Below are positions 22,905 through 34,431 of a stretch of DNA of 64,000 bases, piece by piece. The first letter of the stretch is position 1; the number at the start of each line of letters is the position of its first letter. The notes below the pieces were generated by a model. That model was not told where the DNA came from, did not search any database, and was given only the letters and a program-made list of their open reading frames with translations. The position numbers and the translations under genes are program-made. This DNA comes from Ophiosphaerella korrae (lineage: Eukaryota > Ascomycota > Dothideomycetes > Pleosporales > Phaeosphaeriaceae), in assembly GCA_028456385.1 (NCBI GenBank), contig JALNQF010000039.1:62001-126000 (forward strand). Reading direction: 5' to 3'.

Positions 22905-24490
22905 TATATGACACAGACACTGTTCGGGACTTCAATTTGGAGCAATTCTATAAGTATACCTCGGGTCGATGGCTCTGGAATGAGAACTATTTGCTGGATC
23001 GCCGTTGTGTTCAATTCGACTTACCCAGACTACTCCACGTCTCAGCTCAAGCAATCGGAGCTGGTTCTTGCGTCAAAGTTAAGAAGCTGCTAGAGGGAAA
23101 TTCTGATAATGTCTTCCTTACGACCATGGGTGATTCCAAATGTTCTAGATTTCCTCGCGCCCAAGGTATATAGTTGGAGTTCTTCGACGGACAATCTCGT
23201 TGGAACAGAGTACATTCTAATGGAACGCAGCAAACGGGTCAAATTGAGCACAGTATGGAATGGAATGTCCTGTGAAGGCAGATTTCAGATCTTCAAGACT
23301 TTGGTTGGCTATGAGAAGGCCTTCTTAGCTGCCAATCTTCCTATGTACGGAAGTTTGTGTTATTCTAAGGACCTACCTAGTTCGAGTCTAAGTCAGTTCG
23401 TGGATACTGCCAATTCTACAGATATGAGTAAAGACTTTGTGATTGGTCCAACGGCCAATAGAGCGTTCTTCGACCAAGGGAGAGAGTCTGTCAAAGTGAA
23501 TCAGGGGAAGCCTTGCCAGTTCTCTTTCTAGCGCTGCTGTACCTGTTATATGCTGATAAGAGAAAAGAGCCCTCGACTGCCGAATTTGTACATGCCTGTG
23601 CCGCTCGGGAGCTAGCGTGTATAGAAAAGCATTCGTCATACTCTGGTCAGTAAGGGCTATTTGGCGGTCCTAAACCATATTGTCCTACCAAAGTATTGAA
23701 AACCAATATTCTTTCAGGCTGCCTGAAAATTATAATTTAGATCTTGCTAATAGATGCTACTTTTTCAAAGCCGACTTTGTGGCATTCCGATTTACATAAT
23801 GATAACAAATTTGTTGATTGTTTCTAGCCGACGGAAATCCTCAGCGTTATCGACTGGCAGGCAGTCAATGTCTCACCGTTCTTCCCTTTAAGCACAAAAT
23901 CCCTTACTTATCGAGTTTGGAGGGCTAATAACTAAAGGCTTTGAAGCAACAACGTCACTCGATAACTTCGACGAGCTGATTGGGGAGGAGCAACTTGAGG
24001 CCAAGAACCTTTAGACTGCCAAGTCCCTCTGTAAGTTCTACGAGATCAACATGCTCAAGCGGTTTCTGGGGATTAGTCGTGCGCTACATTATAGAGAAAC
24101 TTTGTCTGGGTATATTACTGGACTGGCAAGCTCGATATTTAGCAATGGCGAACTAATTCTGCATGTTATGCTTATTTGGCTACGGATGAATGGAATATAT
24201 GTATGGGGTCTTCAATATTGTGTCCCTTTTTATTTAGTCCTGTAGATAGGGCGAAACAACACGTCCTTGAAGCAAGCTGAAACGGAGGTGTCGAGCTGAT
24301 GCTTGAGGCTTGGACCGAGATTGGTGCATATTAAGGTTGGGATAGCCGGTTCAATTATAACAACTACCTGGCATATAAAAAGCGTTTAGGATAATGACGT
24401 CAAAAATTTCTTGAACGCCATGCAAAACCAGATGAGGAGAGCGAGCAGTGGATCCAAGCATGGCCGTTCAAGGATAAGGAGCAATCGCCG
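22905..24490 (+). pseudogene. AIM9/APH-type phosphotransferase pseudogene
   Basis: Blocks of a fungal aminoglycoside-phosphotransferase-like protein (PF01636, AIM9-like group) occur in order on the plus strand: FYKYTSGRWLWNE near 22940, VYSWSSSTDNLVGTEYI near 23170, FVIGPTANRAFFDQG near 23440, RELACIEKHSS near 23610, the catalytic loop HSDLHNDN near 23790, SVIDWQAVNVSPFF near 23840, and AWPFKDKE near 24470. Stops and frameshifts lie between almost all blocks. AIM9-like proteins are kinase-fold proteins, in yeast linked to mitochondrial inheritance; filamentous fungi have many copies of unknown substrate. Both catalytic motifs are still readable, so decay is moderate. No upstream mitochondrial signal could be assigned. 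Confidence 0.8.
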
Positions 24491-24855
24491 AATCCTTCTT
24501 GAGGTTGACTGTAACTAGTAACTAGAAATGTACCTATCTCCTTAACTGTATGTTTCTGACTTCCTCCACGTACTTGAGCCCTTTTTCGTTATGAATGCAG
24601 AATTATTGCTGCCTGAATCATTTGCGCGCGGAGTGAAACATATCGTTTTAGGCTTTAGGGCTTTTTTATGGAGTACCAATCTTGCGACAATAGCCTATGG
24701 ATTAGTCCCTCCTCGTCTTTTTCCTAATTTAAAGCTACCTAGGTAGTTTTCGCTAAGCCACGCACACCGCGATAGGTTCAGCGGACACAGTCAGCGCACT
24801 CGGGTCCCGGCGCGAGGCATGTGCTCAACGAGGCGCAGCCAGCAAAATCGGGACA
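24491..24855. other. Spacer before small gene
   Basis: AT-rich, no frame of note until the TATA-like box at 24856. Confidence 0.4.
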
Positions 24856-24862
24856 TATAAAA
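24856..24862 (+). promoter_or_regulatory. TATA-like box
   Basis: TATAAAA lies 94 bp upstream of the ATG at 24956, a plausible core promoter position for a fungal gene. Confidence 0.4.
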
Positions 24863-24955
24863 GGGCTTTGCCCAAAGGTAATAGAGACCGCGAAAAGGAT
24901 CCTGCGAGCCCATCGTGACATCTGAGCCCGCGATCTACACCCATCACGCGAAACA

Positions 24956-25333
24956 ATGACGGCAATCACGTACAACGTCTTCATAACCACTAAAGCTTGT
25001 CGATCCTCCAAAGACCTAGACAAATCTCTTCTAGCCGACTACACACCCGTCGAGCGCAAAGACGTGCGGATAATCACAGCTTATCTGTCTAATGGCAACG
25101 GGATCAGCATCACCCCAGACCCAAGGTACTTTCGATATATACGAATCGTTATCGACATCCCGAAGGGGCGATTGCAAACTCCTGAGGAGAAGCGGGGTAT
25201 GATTAGGAGGACGATGGATGCCTGTGTAGCGTATGAAGGAGACAAGGCAGATGAATGCGAAGTGGAAGTTAAGATCAACGAGTATGATGAGGAGGATGCC
25301 TTGAGAGTTGTAGGGAAGCACGTGAGAGTGTGA
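24956..25333 (+). CDS. Small protein of unknown function (tandem pair, intact copy)
   Basis: 125 residues, no intron, ATG in good context (AACAATGA) with a TATA-like box upstream. No signal peptide or membrane segment. The core is YIRIVIDIPKGRLQTPEEK followed by an amphipathic stretch and a charged C-terminus. The pattern of a strand, GR, and a helix of about 15 residues faintly recalls the tautomerase superfamily, but the N-terminal catalytic Pro is absent and I would not assign it. A second copy starts 215 bp downstream in the same orientation and is broken, which supports this being a real, duplicated coding unit. Confidence 0.6.
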   Translation: MTAITYNVFITTKACRSSKDLDKSLLADYTPVERKDVRIITAYLSNGNGISITPDPRYFRYIRIVIDIPKGRLQTPEEKRGMIRRTMDACVAYEGDKADECEVEVKINEYDEEDALRVVGKHVRV

Positions 25334-25548
25334 TCTCGACATCGTTCTCGGTGCGGCACCAACCCAATGTTTCAGCACGGTGATGTTGTTAGGCCTGTGG
25401 CGAAGCATGCACTGAGACGAGGCGGAGCCCACAACACCCTGATCTTGGAAACATACAATCAAGCGCCTGAAAAAACACGAAAAATCATTACACGGTGAAG
25501 TATTAGTAAATTTCAGTATCTTAGAGTTCTTATTCGAGCGTCGTAGTC

Positions 25549-25920
25549 ATGGCAATTACGTACAACGTCTACATAACCTTCAAAGCCCAGCACTCCTTCT
25601 ACGATCTCAACCCGCGCCTCCTCTCCTAATATGCTTTGGCAAACGGACCAAACAACAGAATCATCCTGATGTACCTGGAATAAGCCCATGGTAACTGTTT
25701 GTGCCCTGATATGATGGACTTCGCGTACATCCGTATCGTAATCGATATGTCAAAAGGATACCTGCAGACGCCGGAGCGGAAACAACAATTTTTAAAAAAG
25801 ATGGCAGAGATGTGTAATGAGTTTGAGAGAAAGAAGGCGAAGGATACTGAGGTTGGAATTGTGATTAGAGAGTATAATGCGGAGGATGTGGTGAGTGGCT
25901 GTGCCGAATCGTGGTGGTAG
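25549..25920 (+). pseudogene. Broken tandem copy of the 125-residue gene
   Basis: Starts MAITYNVYIT, closely matching the upstream copy (MTAITYNVFIT), and shares YIRIVIDM-x-KGYLQTPE-x-K. Two in-frame stops (TAA at 25627-25629 and TAA near 25681) interrupt the N-terminal half, and the C-terminus diverges before the stop at 25920. The copies differ at many positions, so the duplication is not recent. Confidence 0.65.
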
Positions 25921-26492
25921 GAGGGCGATGATTGCATTTTCAAGGAGACGGTGAACACTGACAGTATAGAAGCTATTGCTTCAGCGTACTATTGAACATT
26001 CATTCAATACAGATCGCCAGAGCGACGAGAATCATGTTAGCTTGTCTGTACACAGTGCAATTTCTCGAGCATTTTTATTCTCTCTGTAATACAGGAAGCA
26101 GGGACGGAAATTAGGATGATCTAGTTGTTGCTTCCAATCAAATCATTTGAGTGCATGCTCTGATTGATGTTGTGTGAGTCAACGTGAGTAACTACCATGA
26201 ATACTGCATCCCAATAAAATCAACACATTGCTAAAGAATCGAATAATAATTTTGTAAACGGTAAGTAGCTCGAAAAGACAATTGAAATGTATCAAAGCAA
26301 GAGAAAGACGGAAGCATATGGGCGGGCGCAGTCTTAGGCCAAAGAGAAATAGTAAGAGAGAAACGCGTCCCTAGGAAGCGACTTCGGTTGGAAACCAGTA
26401 AAACTTCATCGTCAAACCTCGGTAGATGTCGCGTACAGTGTAAAGCTTCGCGGTTCCATTCAATCACCGTAGCGATCTGATTGAATAGAGTC
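25921..26492. other. Spacer
   Basis: AT-rich sequence between a plus-strand pseudogene and the 3' end of the large ankyrin-like gene. A 101-codon minus-strand frame at 26231-26536 overlaps that gene's end and is not convincing. Confidence 0.4.
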
Positions 26493-29400
26493 TTACGACG
26501 CTGTGGTCTGCTGATGAATCGCCCATGCATTTGCATAGCCTGCGGGAAGCCCGCAATAACCGGGGGGCTGCTGGCCGTCGCTGGGCATGACGAGCATGTA
26601 ATACCGCGATTTGATTTTATTCTGTTTGAGGCATTGAATCAAAGCCCTTTTGTCTTTTTGGCTTATTTCCGTCATCATTCTTTGCACATACTGGTCGAGT
26701 GAGTAGTGAATTCCACTCTTGTCTTGGTACAAATATCTCTCGTCGCGTTGAGTATCATCACGCACTTTGAGCTCCTTGAGTATGACTTTAGTCACTCGTA
26801 GCCCGCTGTGCAAGGCGTAGTGTATGAGGGTTTTGTGATTGTATTTCCAAGACCTGTCTGTTTCCGGTGCTAGAAGCTTTATGCACTGTTCTTGTCGGGT
26901 AGCAAGATCGGCTTCTTGGATGGCGATCTTGCACCAAGGAGCAGATTTTGGTGTACACGCAAGAGCAAGGGGTACCATTTGACCATATTCCTGTGAAACC
27001 TTTGCGTTCGGGTCGTGATAATCGAGTAACCACTCGACAAATTTGGGCAATGCCATCAAAGCTGCTAGGTGGAGGGTGCCGTCATTGGGTTCTTGTGTGC
27101 GATCCACCGCGCGATAGGCCTCAAAATTGCCAATGCACATGCAAGCCGTATCTAAAGAAAGTTCTGCACTCAACCCATCCTCGCAGTCTAAGTCAAGTGC
27201 TTGTGCGCCTGTACTGAAATAGCGGAATGTAGTTGCAGGTATGCTGCATGCTAGAATACTTTTTGGATCCAGTGCAACAAGGGCCTGCAATATTGGTGTA
27301 CGAGATTTGTCAAGGAGACACGCAAAGGCTGCGGTAATCCCTGTACTTGGTGTAGAGTATGTGGGCCAAGCTAATCTATGTGGTCAGCTTCATGAAAAAC
27401 TCATCGTAAAAAATGAAGGCTGAGTGAAACAAGGGCTCGTAGACATAGAGCTGACAATACCAAGTAGGTGAAATGACGGACCTTCATGCCCTCCATGACG
27501 CAAAAGAGCTTGTATAACGCCGTTATCGATCTTTGGTTTGGCCAGGAGAGCCCAGACCAGAGGTGTACACTCCTCTGACTCACAGCCCCTGATCAGGATC
27601 ATGTTCGTGGGTGCAGCAGGGTGTACTCCGCGATCTAGAATGACATTCAAGAGCCCAGTGCCAGCCGGAAACTTCCTCATACAACCGTAAAGCAGGTCAT
27701 GTTCATTGATAGTAGCTGAAAGTTGTTGCTCCTCTAGGCATATGTTGAACCAGAAAAGAACCTCCCACTCGGTTCGAAAGTGGCTCAGGAGGGCCCGCAA
27801 GACTACGGTTAGATCTGCAAGCCGGCTAAGAGCGCGAAAGACGACTTCTGAGCCGGCTGTAGCTACTCGAGCGAAGCAACGACAGTCTTGTTGGTTAGGG
27901 TTTGCACCCTTCGCGAGCAATATCTGAACAACAGTGATCTCCGTATCCTTACTAATGCTGCTCATCAAAGCACGATCAAGGGAGTCAAGACTGATATTCC
28001 ATTGTAGTAGACAAGAGTATACCCTTACACGCACATTCGAGCTGATATTAGTGGCCATCCATGCGAGATCGAACGCCACGCCGGCAGTATCATCGTCTAG
28101 AAGATACTGGCTCAAGAGCTGCACTGCTGTGGATGAGTTTTCACTAAGGGCTCGGCCAAACGCGGCGCATTCTTGGTAATCCACAGCAGCTCCATGTTCC
28201 AGGAGTAATTTTGGCAATGAAAAGTCACTGAGCTCTTCGTACGTCAAGGACTCTATGAGGACTTTGGAAACTTCTTCAGTCGGAACACCTCGCTTGAGTA
28301 AACATTCGAAGACCCAGTACTTTCTATCAGGGTCCAAAGCCTTTGTGCGCGTATTTGAAAAGGTCTCAGTAATGATGCTTGCATTTTGTGCATCCGCCAG
28401 GACCTCAAAGAGTGCGCGCGACGATGTCTGTACAGCCTCCTTGAGGGTTTCCATCCGCACTTGGACACCCCTGGAGATCAGCAGCATTGGTAGCTGAGTG
28501 TGTTCGGCTAACGACGCCACAGACTTTGCCATCAAGGCGGATAGTTTCTCTGATTCAGTTAATTCTCTGTTCCTTGCGTTCAGAAGAGCATCAAAACTCA
28601 GTTGTTTCCGCTTGCTACTTAATGTCGAACGTGCAGTAGCGAGACACGCATTTTGTAAGGTAGCTAAAGATGGCCAAAATGCGAGAAGGAAGTTCAGAAC
28701 CTCTAGTCCCCCTCAACTAGCTGCGAGCTGTACAGCTGCCCCTTCATCGAAGTCGATAACGACTTTGTGATGGAGGAGAAGCTTTAATCCATCATAATCA
28801 CCATCGCAGGCAATCTGAGTTTGCCTCAGCAGATCACTCGATTGCCCAATTTCTGCAGAGCTGGCACTTTCTAGCAATAACCGCTTTGCTGTGGCTTCAA
28901 AATCTCTTGTCTGGATATCTGTGGACACCTTGTATGCGGCTATGAGTGAAGCGACACTGGGCTTGAAGGAAAGCACACAGCGAAGCATACCCACGTTCCG
29001 CTCCTGAACTGCAAAGCGAAGTACTTCTCCGTCCATAAGATTCACATCAAGGCCGTGTCGCAAGAAGCTAGGCAGGATGAGATTGATGTTTGAGTTTCCA
29101 TGGAGTTTAGCAGAATCCCATGCTGCATCTAATGCGGCTCCCACAGACTGGCCAGAGCCCAGAAATAGCTCCAAGGCCTCGGGTTTGTAATTTTGAGGGT
29201 TGATTGCTGTGTACAGAACATTTTTGATACTATTCTGACTAGGTGGGCACCCTAGGCAGAGGACGGCCAAGAGCTTCGTATTGACTGACTTAAGGGCAAC
29301 CTCGAAAGCCGCTCCGTTGCTAAAATTTACTTCAGCCCCATGTTTGATGAGCAATCGAACGATGTCAAGCGGAATATCTTCATTGGACGCCGCCAGGAGC

Positions 29401-31079
29401 GTCTCGTGAACGAGCTTGTCTATCGCTCCTTGTGTGAGTAGTAGCCGCAAGATCTCCAGAGCTGCATCATACCCGTAAGTCTCTTTCGCGGTAAGTGCAA
29501 TGGGTACTGCTTCCGATAGTGTCTCGACTGTTGGGTTAGCGTTGCAAAGTATCAGCAATGCTTTCAGATGGCATTTGCGTGTTGCATGAAGGACAGCATT
29601 GGTTGTGTCATCGCCCACACCCTCGACAGGTGCCCCGTGCTGAACAAGCACTTCAACCAGATCCAAGTCAATTTCGTCCTCTTCGACACTTTTCTGCAAA
29701 GGAATGCCCAAAGAATGCTTCAAGACTCCTTTCTGGAGAAGTTGCTGCATGGCCCAGCGCCGGCAAAGTGTTGACGGCACTGCCATGGCAGCAGGAATTA
29801 CGGCAGACAGGATGGTCCTGGAGCACTCACCACGTAATAGGACCTTCATCATGTCAAAGTCCACATTGACAAGGGACGCTTGGATTGCACAGGCTGCCTT
29901 ATACTCGATCGATGCACCAAGGCCTACTAGTCTCTCAGCAAGCTTGGACTGCTGTTTACGCGCTGCCCGGACCAGAAGCGCGTTTAGCGGCTCACCCTGT
30001 AGGCTTCTCGATGCCAGAATTTCTACTAGACGGAGAAGCTGTACTTCCGGGGTTGACTCAGGTGCGTAATCCAACGCAAAGGCTGCAGGCGTTTTGAAAG
30101 TCCCCCCTTTGAGCCACTCGAGTAGTTCGAGATCAAGATTAGAGACGATATACGCAACAGCATTATGTGGCTCCACGTCAAGGACCACGCCAGCGTTCAT
30201 CAGCAAACGTAGGAGTGGGAGATGGCGAGCCTTGACGTCAACCATGAGTTCCTTACGAGTCACAACACCGTCCATAACCAGTCCAGAGTCATTCAGCAGT
30301 TTGTAGAAGTCGTGTCGGTGCTCAGTATTTTCCACGCAAGAGGCTAACTCGCACGTGGTCTCGGCGATGTTGCGAAGACCGCTGTCTTTGGTGGCAGATG
30401 CGAGGAGGGCCTCAGTAGCCTGGTAGTTCTGAGCCTTCATGGCACGCAGGAGTAGCGGTTCACAAAATATGCTTGGTCTCTTGGAGAGACATAGGAGCAG
30501 CATGGTTGGTGGCTGTTTGTTGCAGTCTGATACTACCCCGTCCAGGCAGTACCACCACGCTGTGATGCTCATGGCATGGTGGTGAGCTGCAGGTAGGAGG
30601 TTAGCAAGGGCAATGTCGTCGCGCTGAATCAATTCGCGGATCGCATCCTGGCATCCAGAGGCTACGGAGCCGAAGCTTAGAAGTTGCTCCATGATGTCCA
30701 TTGAGTGATGCTCCAATGCAATTGAAAATGCGCGATCTAGAGCTGCTTGATCGAGTTGCGTTTTACACATCAAACGTACATAGTCCAAATTCCCTTGCAC
30801 GGTAACTTCATCTAGCCACGGGATCTCTGGGACATTGGGGGCCTTGGAGCTTCTAAACATGCTCTTGATTTTCTTCTCGAGCTTCGAGTCATGAAAATGA
30901 ACCCAAAGTTCTTGCAAGGAAGTCAGAGACACGTGCGAAAGTAGTGCCTCCGCAACGGCTGGAGGAGCAAGTGGTTTACGTGAGAGAAGCTGGTGGAAGG
31001 CGTGCACCACTTCATGCTTTGTGAAAACCCACAAGGTTTCGTTGCGAGCGTCCTTTTTCTTCTGTGAGCTTCTGAACAT
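26493..31079 (-). pseudogene. Very large ankyrin-like repeat protein gene with a single internal TGA
   Basis: From the ATG at 31079 an open frame runs 788 codons to TGA at 28713-28715. The same frame then continues (GGLEVLNFLLAFWPSL) without further stops for about 440 codons to 27390. After an intron near 27460-27370 (GT donor uncertain, CTGAC branch, AG acceptor), about 290 more codons follow to the stop at 26493. The protein would be about 1500 residues of helical repeats of ankyrin type, with recurring LLxHGA motifs (LVQHGAPVEG, LLIKHGAEVNF, LLEHGAAVDY, LLAKGANPN). AAS-stop-GGLEVL fits an original CGA (Arg) codon, typical of ankyrin repeats. Either the gene is newly inactivated, or both halves are used, or the stop is read through or an assembly error. 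An upstream frame (30923-31459) may be an additional N-terminus but is in another frame. Likely an intracellular interaction protein. Confidence 0.7.
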
Positions 31080-31239
31080 GTCGCGTTTCTGTTGCTTCGG
31101 CTGGTGGTACTTGGGATTGCGATGCGCTGCTCAACGAGGAGTGCACGTGCCACACCTGCGTGGTTGGGGGATGAAGTTTGAGCGTCTTGTGGAGGCGGAT
31201 CGTCTGAGCGCAGTTCCATAGGGGGGGAATCAAGTTCTC

Positions 31240-31460
31240 CTGTGGGACCGCACTCAGCCTTGCTCAAGGCTTCCATAGGCCAGGCTTTTGGAAGGTCAGT
31301 GTCTGCAGGCAGCTCATCTGGGCGCGATTCCACAGAGTGGGGGTTGGCTCCTTCTGTGGAATCGCACTCAGCCTTGCTCAAGCTTTCCATGGGCCAGGCT
31401 TTTGGAAGGTCTGTGTCTGCAGGCACGTTCATAGAATCCAGCCGTGGAACCGACTCCATG
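31240..31460 (-). repeat. 114-bp tandem repeat in an open frame upstream of the large ankyrin-like gene
   Basis: A minus-strand frame beginning at 31459 holds two full copies and traces of a third of a 38-residue unit with core PADTDLPKAWPME-x-LSKAEC. The copies are about 85-90 percent alike. The frame overlaps the start of the ankyrin-like gene but is out of phase with it, and no intron linking them was found. It may be a true N-terminal extension separated by an indel (a C7 run lies at about 31220-31226), or a separate upstream frame. Confidence 0.55.
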
Positions 31461-33670
31461 CCAGGCCGGTCAGTGTGGTTGTAATAGAGTGACTACAACG
31501 TGCCAGAATTGAAGTGAGTGAATGATTAGCTGAGTACTCCGGCGCTCCGAGGAGGAGGCTCGAATAAGTCCTTCAAACTTCCATTTCCCCCCATGGTCTA
31601 GCCATGCCACCGCAGATCAAGCTGCGCGAATGATTGGCTCTGAACACTGTGCGATGTAAGCCATGCAAACGTAGCTAAGCGCCAACTTTGCATTTAGCCG
31701 CGCCGGGGGTGTTACCTTTCGCCTCCCAAGTCTGCTTATGGCGATAAGCAGGACCAGTCTACGTACCTCTAGACTAACATCAGTGCTTCAAATCGAAGAT
31801 TGTATCTCTTAACTCTCCAAAGCTTTAGCCCTGCCAGCATTTTGATCTTAGAACTCCTCAATCAGGTCCTATCGAGGCTGGATGGCAACAATGCGATGTG
31901 TACTAATATGAATGAATGTATACATCTTCCCGAAACTCAAGTCATTGGTAGCTCAGCATCACAAAAAACCCCGATCAGAAATTCTGCACAGCATTATGGC
32001 TGAATCCGTCCTTCAGTGGGCTGTTTTCGGTGGCCTCTTTATACAGTGCGCTACTTGAACGATTTGGTCCTCAAGTTGCGGGACAAAGAAAACGTTCCAG
32101 AACATGACTCGTATGGACAAAATCTGACCTGGAACTCAAAGATGTCGCGAAGTGGAATTGACGAAGAGACCATACTTTTTCTAGTCCATTAATTCCGTTG
32201 ACATATCTATTCGAAGAATCCCACTCCAGATATGGAAACTATCACAGCTCATGGGCGACAGGTCTCTGAGTTTGGTAACAATATGGGATCCTCCTTCATG
32301 TCTCTATCTAAGCACTTACTTACGTATATTGTATGCCTGACGCTCGCCAACAATTCTCAGCTTCTCGCTTGCGCGCTCGGTATTGTAGCGCAGCCTTTTC
32401 ACCTTGTTGCCTCATAACCACGAGCATAATTATCACTAAACACTAATAGTATTTGTCTTCGAGATAGTCAAGCTTACTTGAATCTTGCACGGAAGAGATT
32501 TAGGTTTCTTGAAATGGGCCTTCTTGTCCCGCTGTGCCACTCTCTAGCAGATCTCTACCTCATGTGCACAATGAAGCCCCTGGCAGCTTTACCAATATCC
32601 CGAAAGTGACGAGCCAATTTTCAGCTCCGTTAAGCGTCATGCGCTACTGGGCCTGCTGACCGAGATTCTATTCTAAACAATGAGGATATTAATAGAGCCG
32701 AACAGCTCGAGATCTCGACATGAGGTGTATAGCAGGGTCAGAGTAAAAATGTCTGAGCGGCCCGAGATGCCTTATAACCTCCTTTCCGCCGTGAATATTG
32801 TGGCATACTAGGATGCACGTAGAAGTAGGAGGCAGGTAGCGACCCGCAGTCGGCGAGAGATGAGTTGAAGTATATAGGTTGAGTAGCTGCATGACGAGTT
32901 GGTGTCGGAGGCTATCTACTCCATCCGATCCTTTATCGGTGCCCACACAGAGCCGCATTGCTGACCTAAGCCTCCCCGATCACGTGTGGTCCTGCTACAC
33001 CACAATATGGATGTTGTAATTGTGACGTTATCCCAAGCTGAATCCAGCAATATCGCAATAACGACAGCCTTAGCCTTGTATCGCATCACTAAGTTGCACG
33101 ATGTAAACCGTCAGGAGAAGCCTAGCCAAAGGGATTGGGATCGGTAACCCTCACTCAGATCACCAATGATAATTTCTCCGACTTCGGCTTCCAGAATGAC
33201 ACCACCACCTCTTCGACCTGTCAGACATCTGCGCATGGCTTGGAGGTGTTTCATTCAAGTCCAATGGTGAGCACCACCCATGGCAAAATGTAGTAGTGGA
33301 GTAGTTGCCTATTGCTAATCTGGGAGACAAGGGCTGGGCTGGCGCGGCTAGCGAGGAAGATAGCTGGGAAGAAGTAGTCGTTGCGATGTGTGTGAGTTAT
33401 CGCGCAGTGTGAGGGATTGACTTTCATTTGTGGTGTGGCTGAGCACGAAGAGCCAACAACCTGGTGTCGATGAGACCTTGTGATAGGTGGAATTATTGCC
33501 ACGCGCCAGGATGCGAGCGCCTTGAACATTGCACTCAGGACCTTGCCACGAACGTTTCCCGGATCTGTCCAAACACCAAGATACCAGTGTATGCCTATAT
33601 CAACCCGGAAGTGATCAAACCTCACATGGGAAGTGTTATCGCAATTCCACTCTCACCTCGACCCTAAACT
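31461..33670. other. 2.2-kb stretch with no recognised gene
   Basis: Several frames of 60-124 codons on both strands, none resembling a known protein and none with clear intron signals. No RNA gene or repeat noticed. Confidence 0.4.
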
Positions 33671-34431
33671 ATGATATCCTGGTTTCGCACCAACACCAAG
33701 AAACACCGCGCCAATACCTTTACTGTTAGTCTGCTATCCATCTTCGATCCTGCAAATTTCCTTTCTAACCTTTTCCTCCAACACTGACATGCGAATAGCC
33801 AGAACACAACGCAACACACTCCCCACTCCTCCGCCTACCTAGCGAACTGCGGAATGTGATCTACGCTTACGCTTTCCCCTCCTGCGCTTCCACTATCATA
33901 GTCGAACCAACAAAGAAGAAGAATTCGATTAGAAGCGAGATTTTCGGTGTGGGTTTGCTGAAAGTTTGTCAGCAAATGAGAAGGGAGGGATGGAGTTTTC
34001 TACTTCAAATGAAAACCTTGTCTATTGTTGAAACCACCACGGTTAATGTACTTTTTTCTCTACTATCTACTATCGGTGAAAGAGATGATGTTTTGCGTAA
34101 TATAAAAAGCCTTGTCTTGGGACATGCAGTACTTACGTCAGTCTCAGCGCGAAAAGCCGATGTTAAAGAACTGCTAGATTGGTTGGACAAGTTAGAGGGA
34201 TTGAGATATCTGAGGGTCGAGGCGGGACGTGTGTTCTATAGTCGGATAGGGGGTGAGGCGGGTAGTGATTGGGGTGTACTTATGGGAATTAAAATGTGGG
34301 TGAACGAGAGGCAAGGCTTAGTTTTCGAGTGGAGGTGCGTTAGTGTTGGGCGGGAATATGATGGGACGATGGAAAGGAGGAGAAGGGAGTGTGCTGGGTT
34401 ATTTGGGCAAACGAGGGAGGCAGAAGGATAA
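33671..34431 (+). CDS. Small 2EXR/F-box-like protein of unknown function, two exons
   Basis: My model is join(33671..33724,33799..34431), 228 residues. The 74-bp intron (GTTAGT to AATAG) has a CTGAC branch at 33783-33787 and joins the exons in phase 0. Exon 2 opens with PLLRLPSELRNVIYAYAFP, the signature RLPxELRNxIY found at the start of a very common class of fungal proteins (2EXR or F-box-like region), thought to bind partners in protein turnover or signalling. The rest, to residue 228, has no known domain and ends in a basic region. Without the intron the frame would lack an ATG, which supports the split start. Confidence 0.7.
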
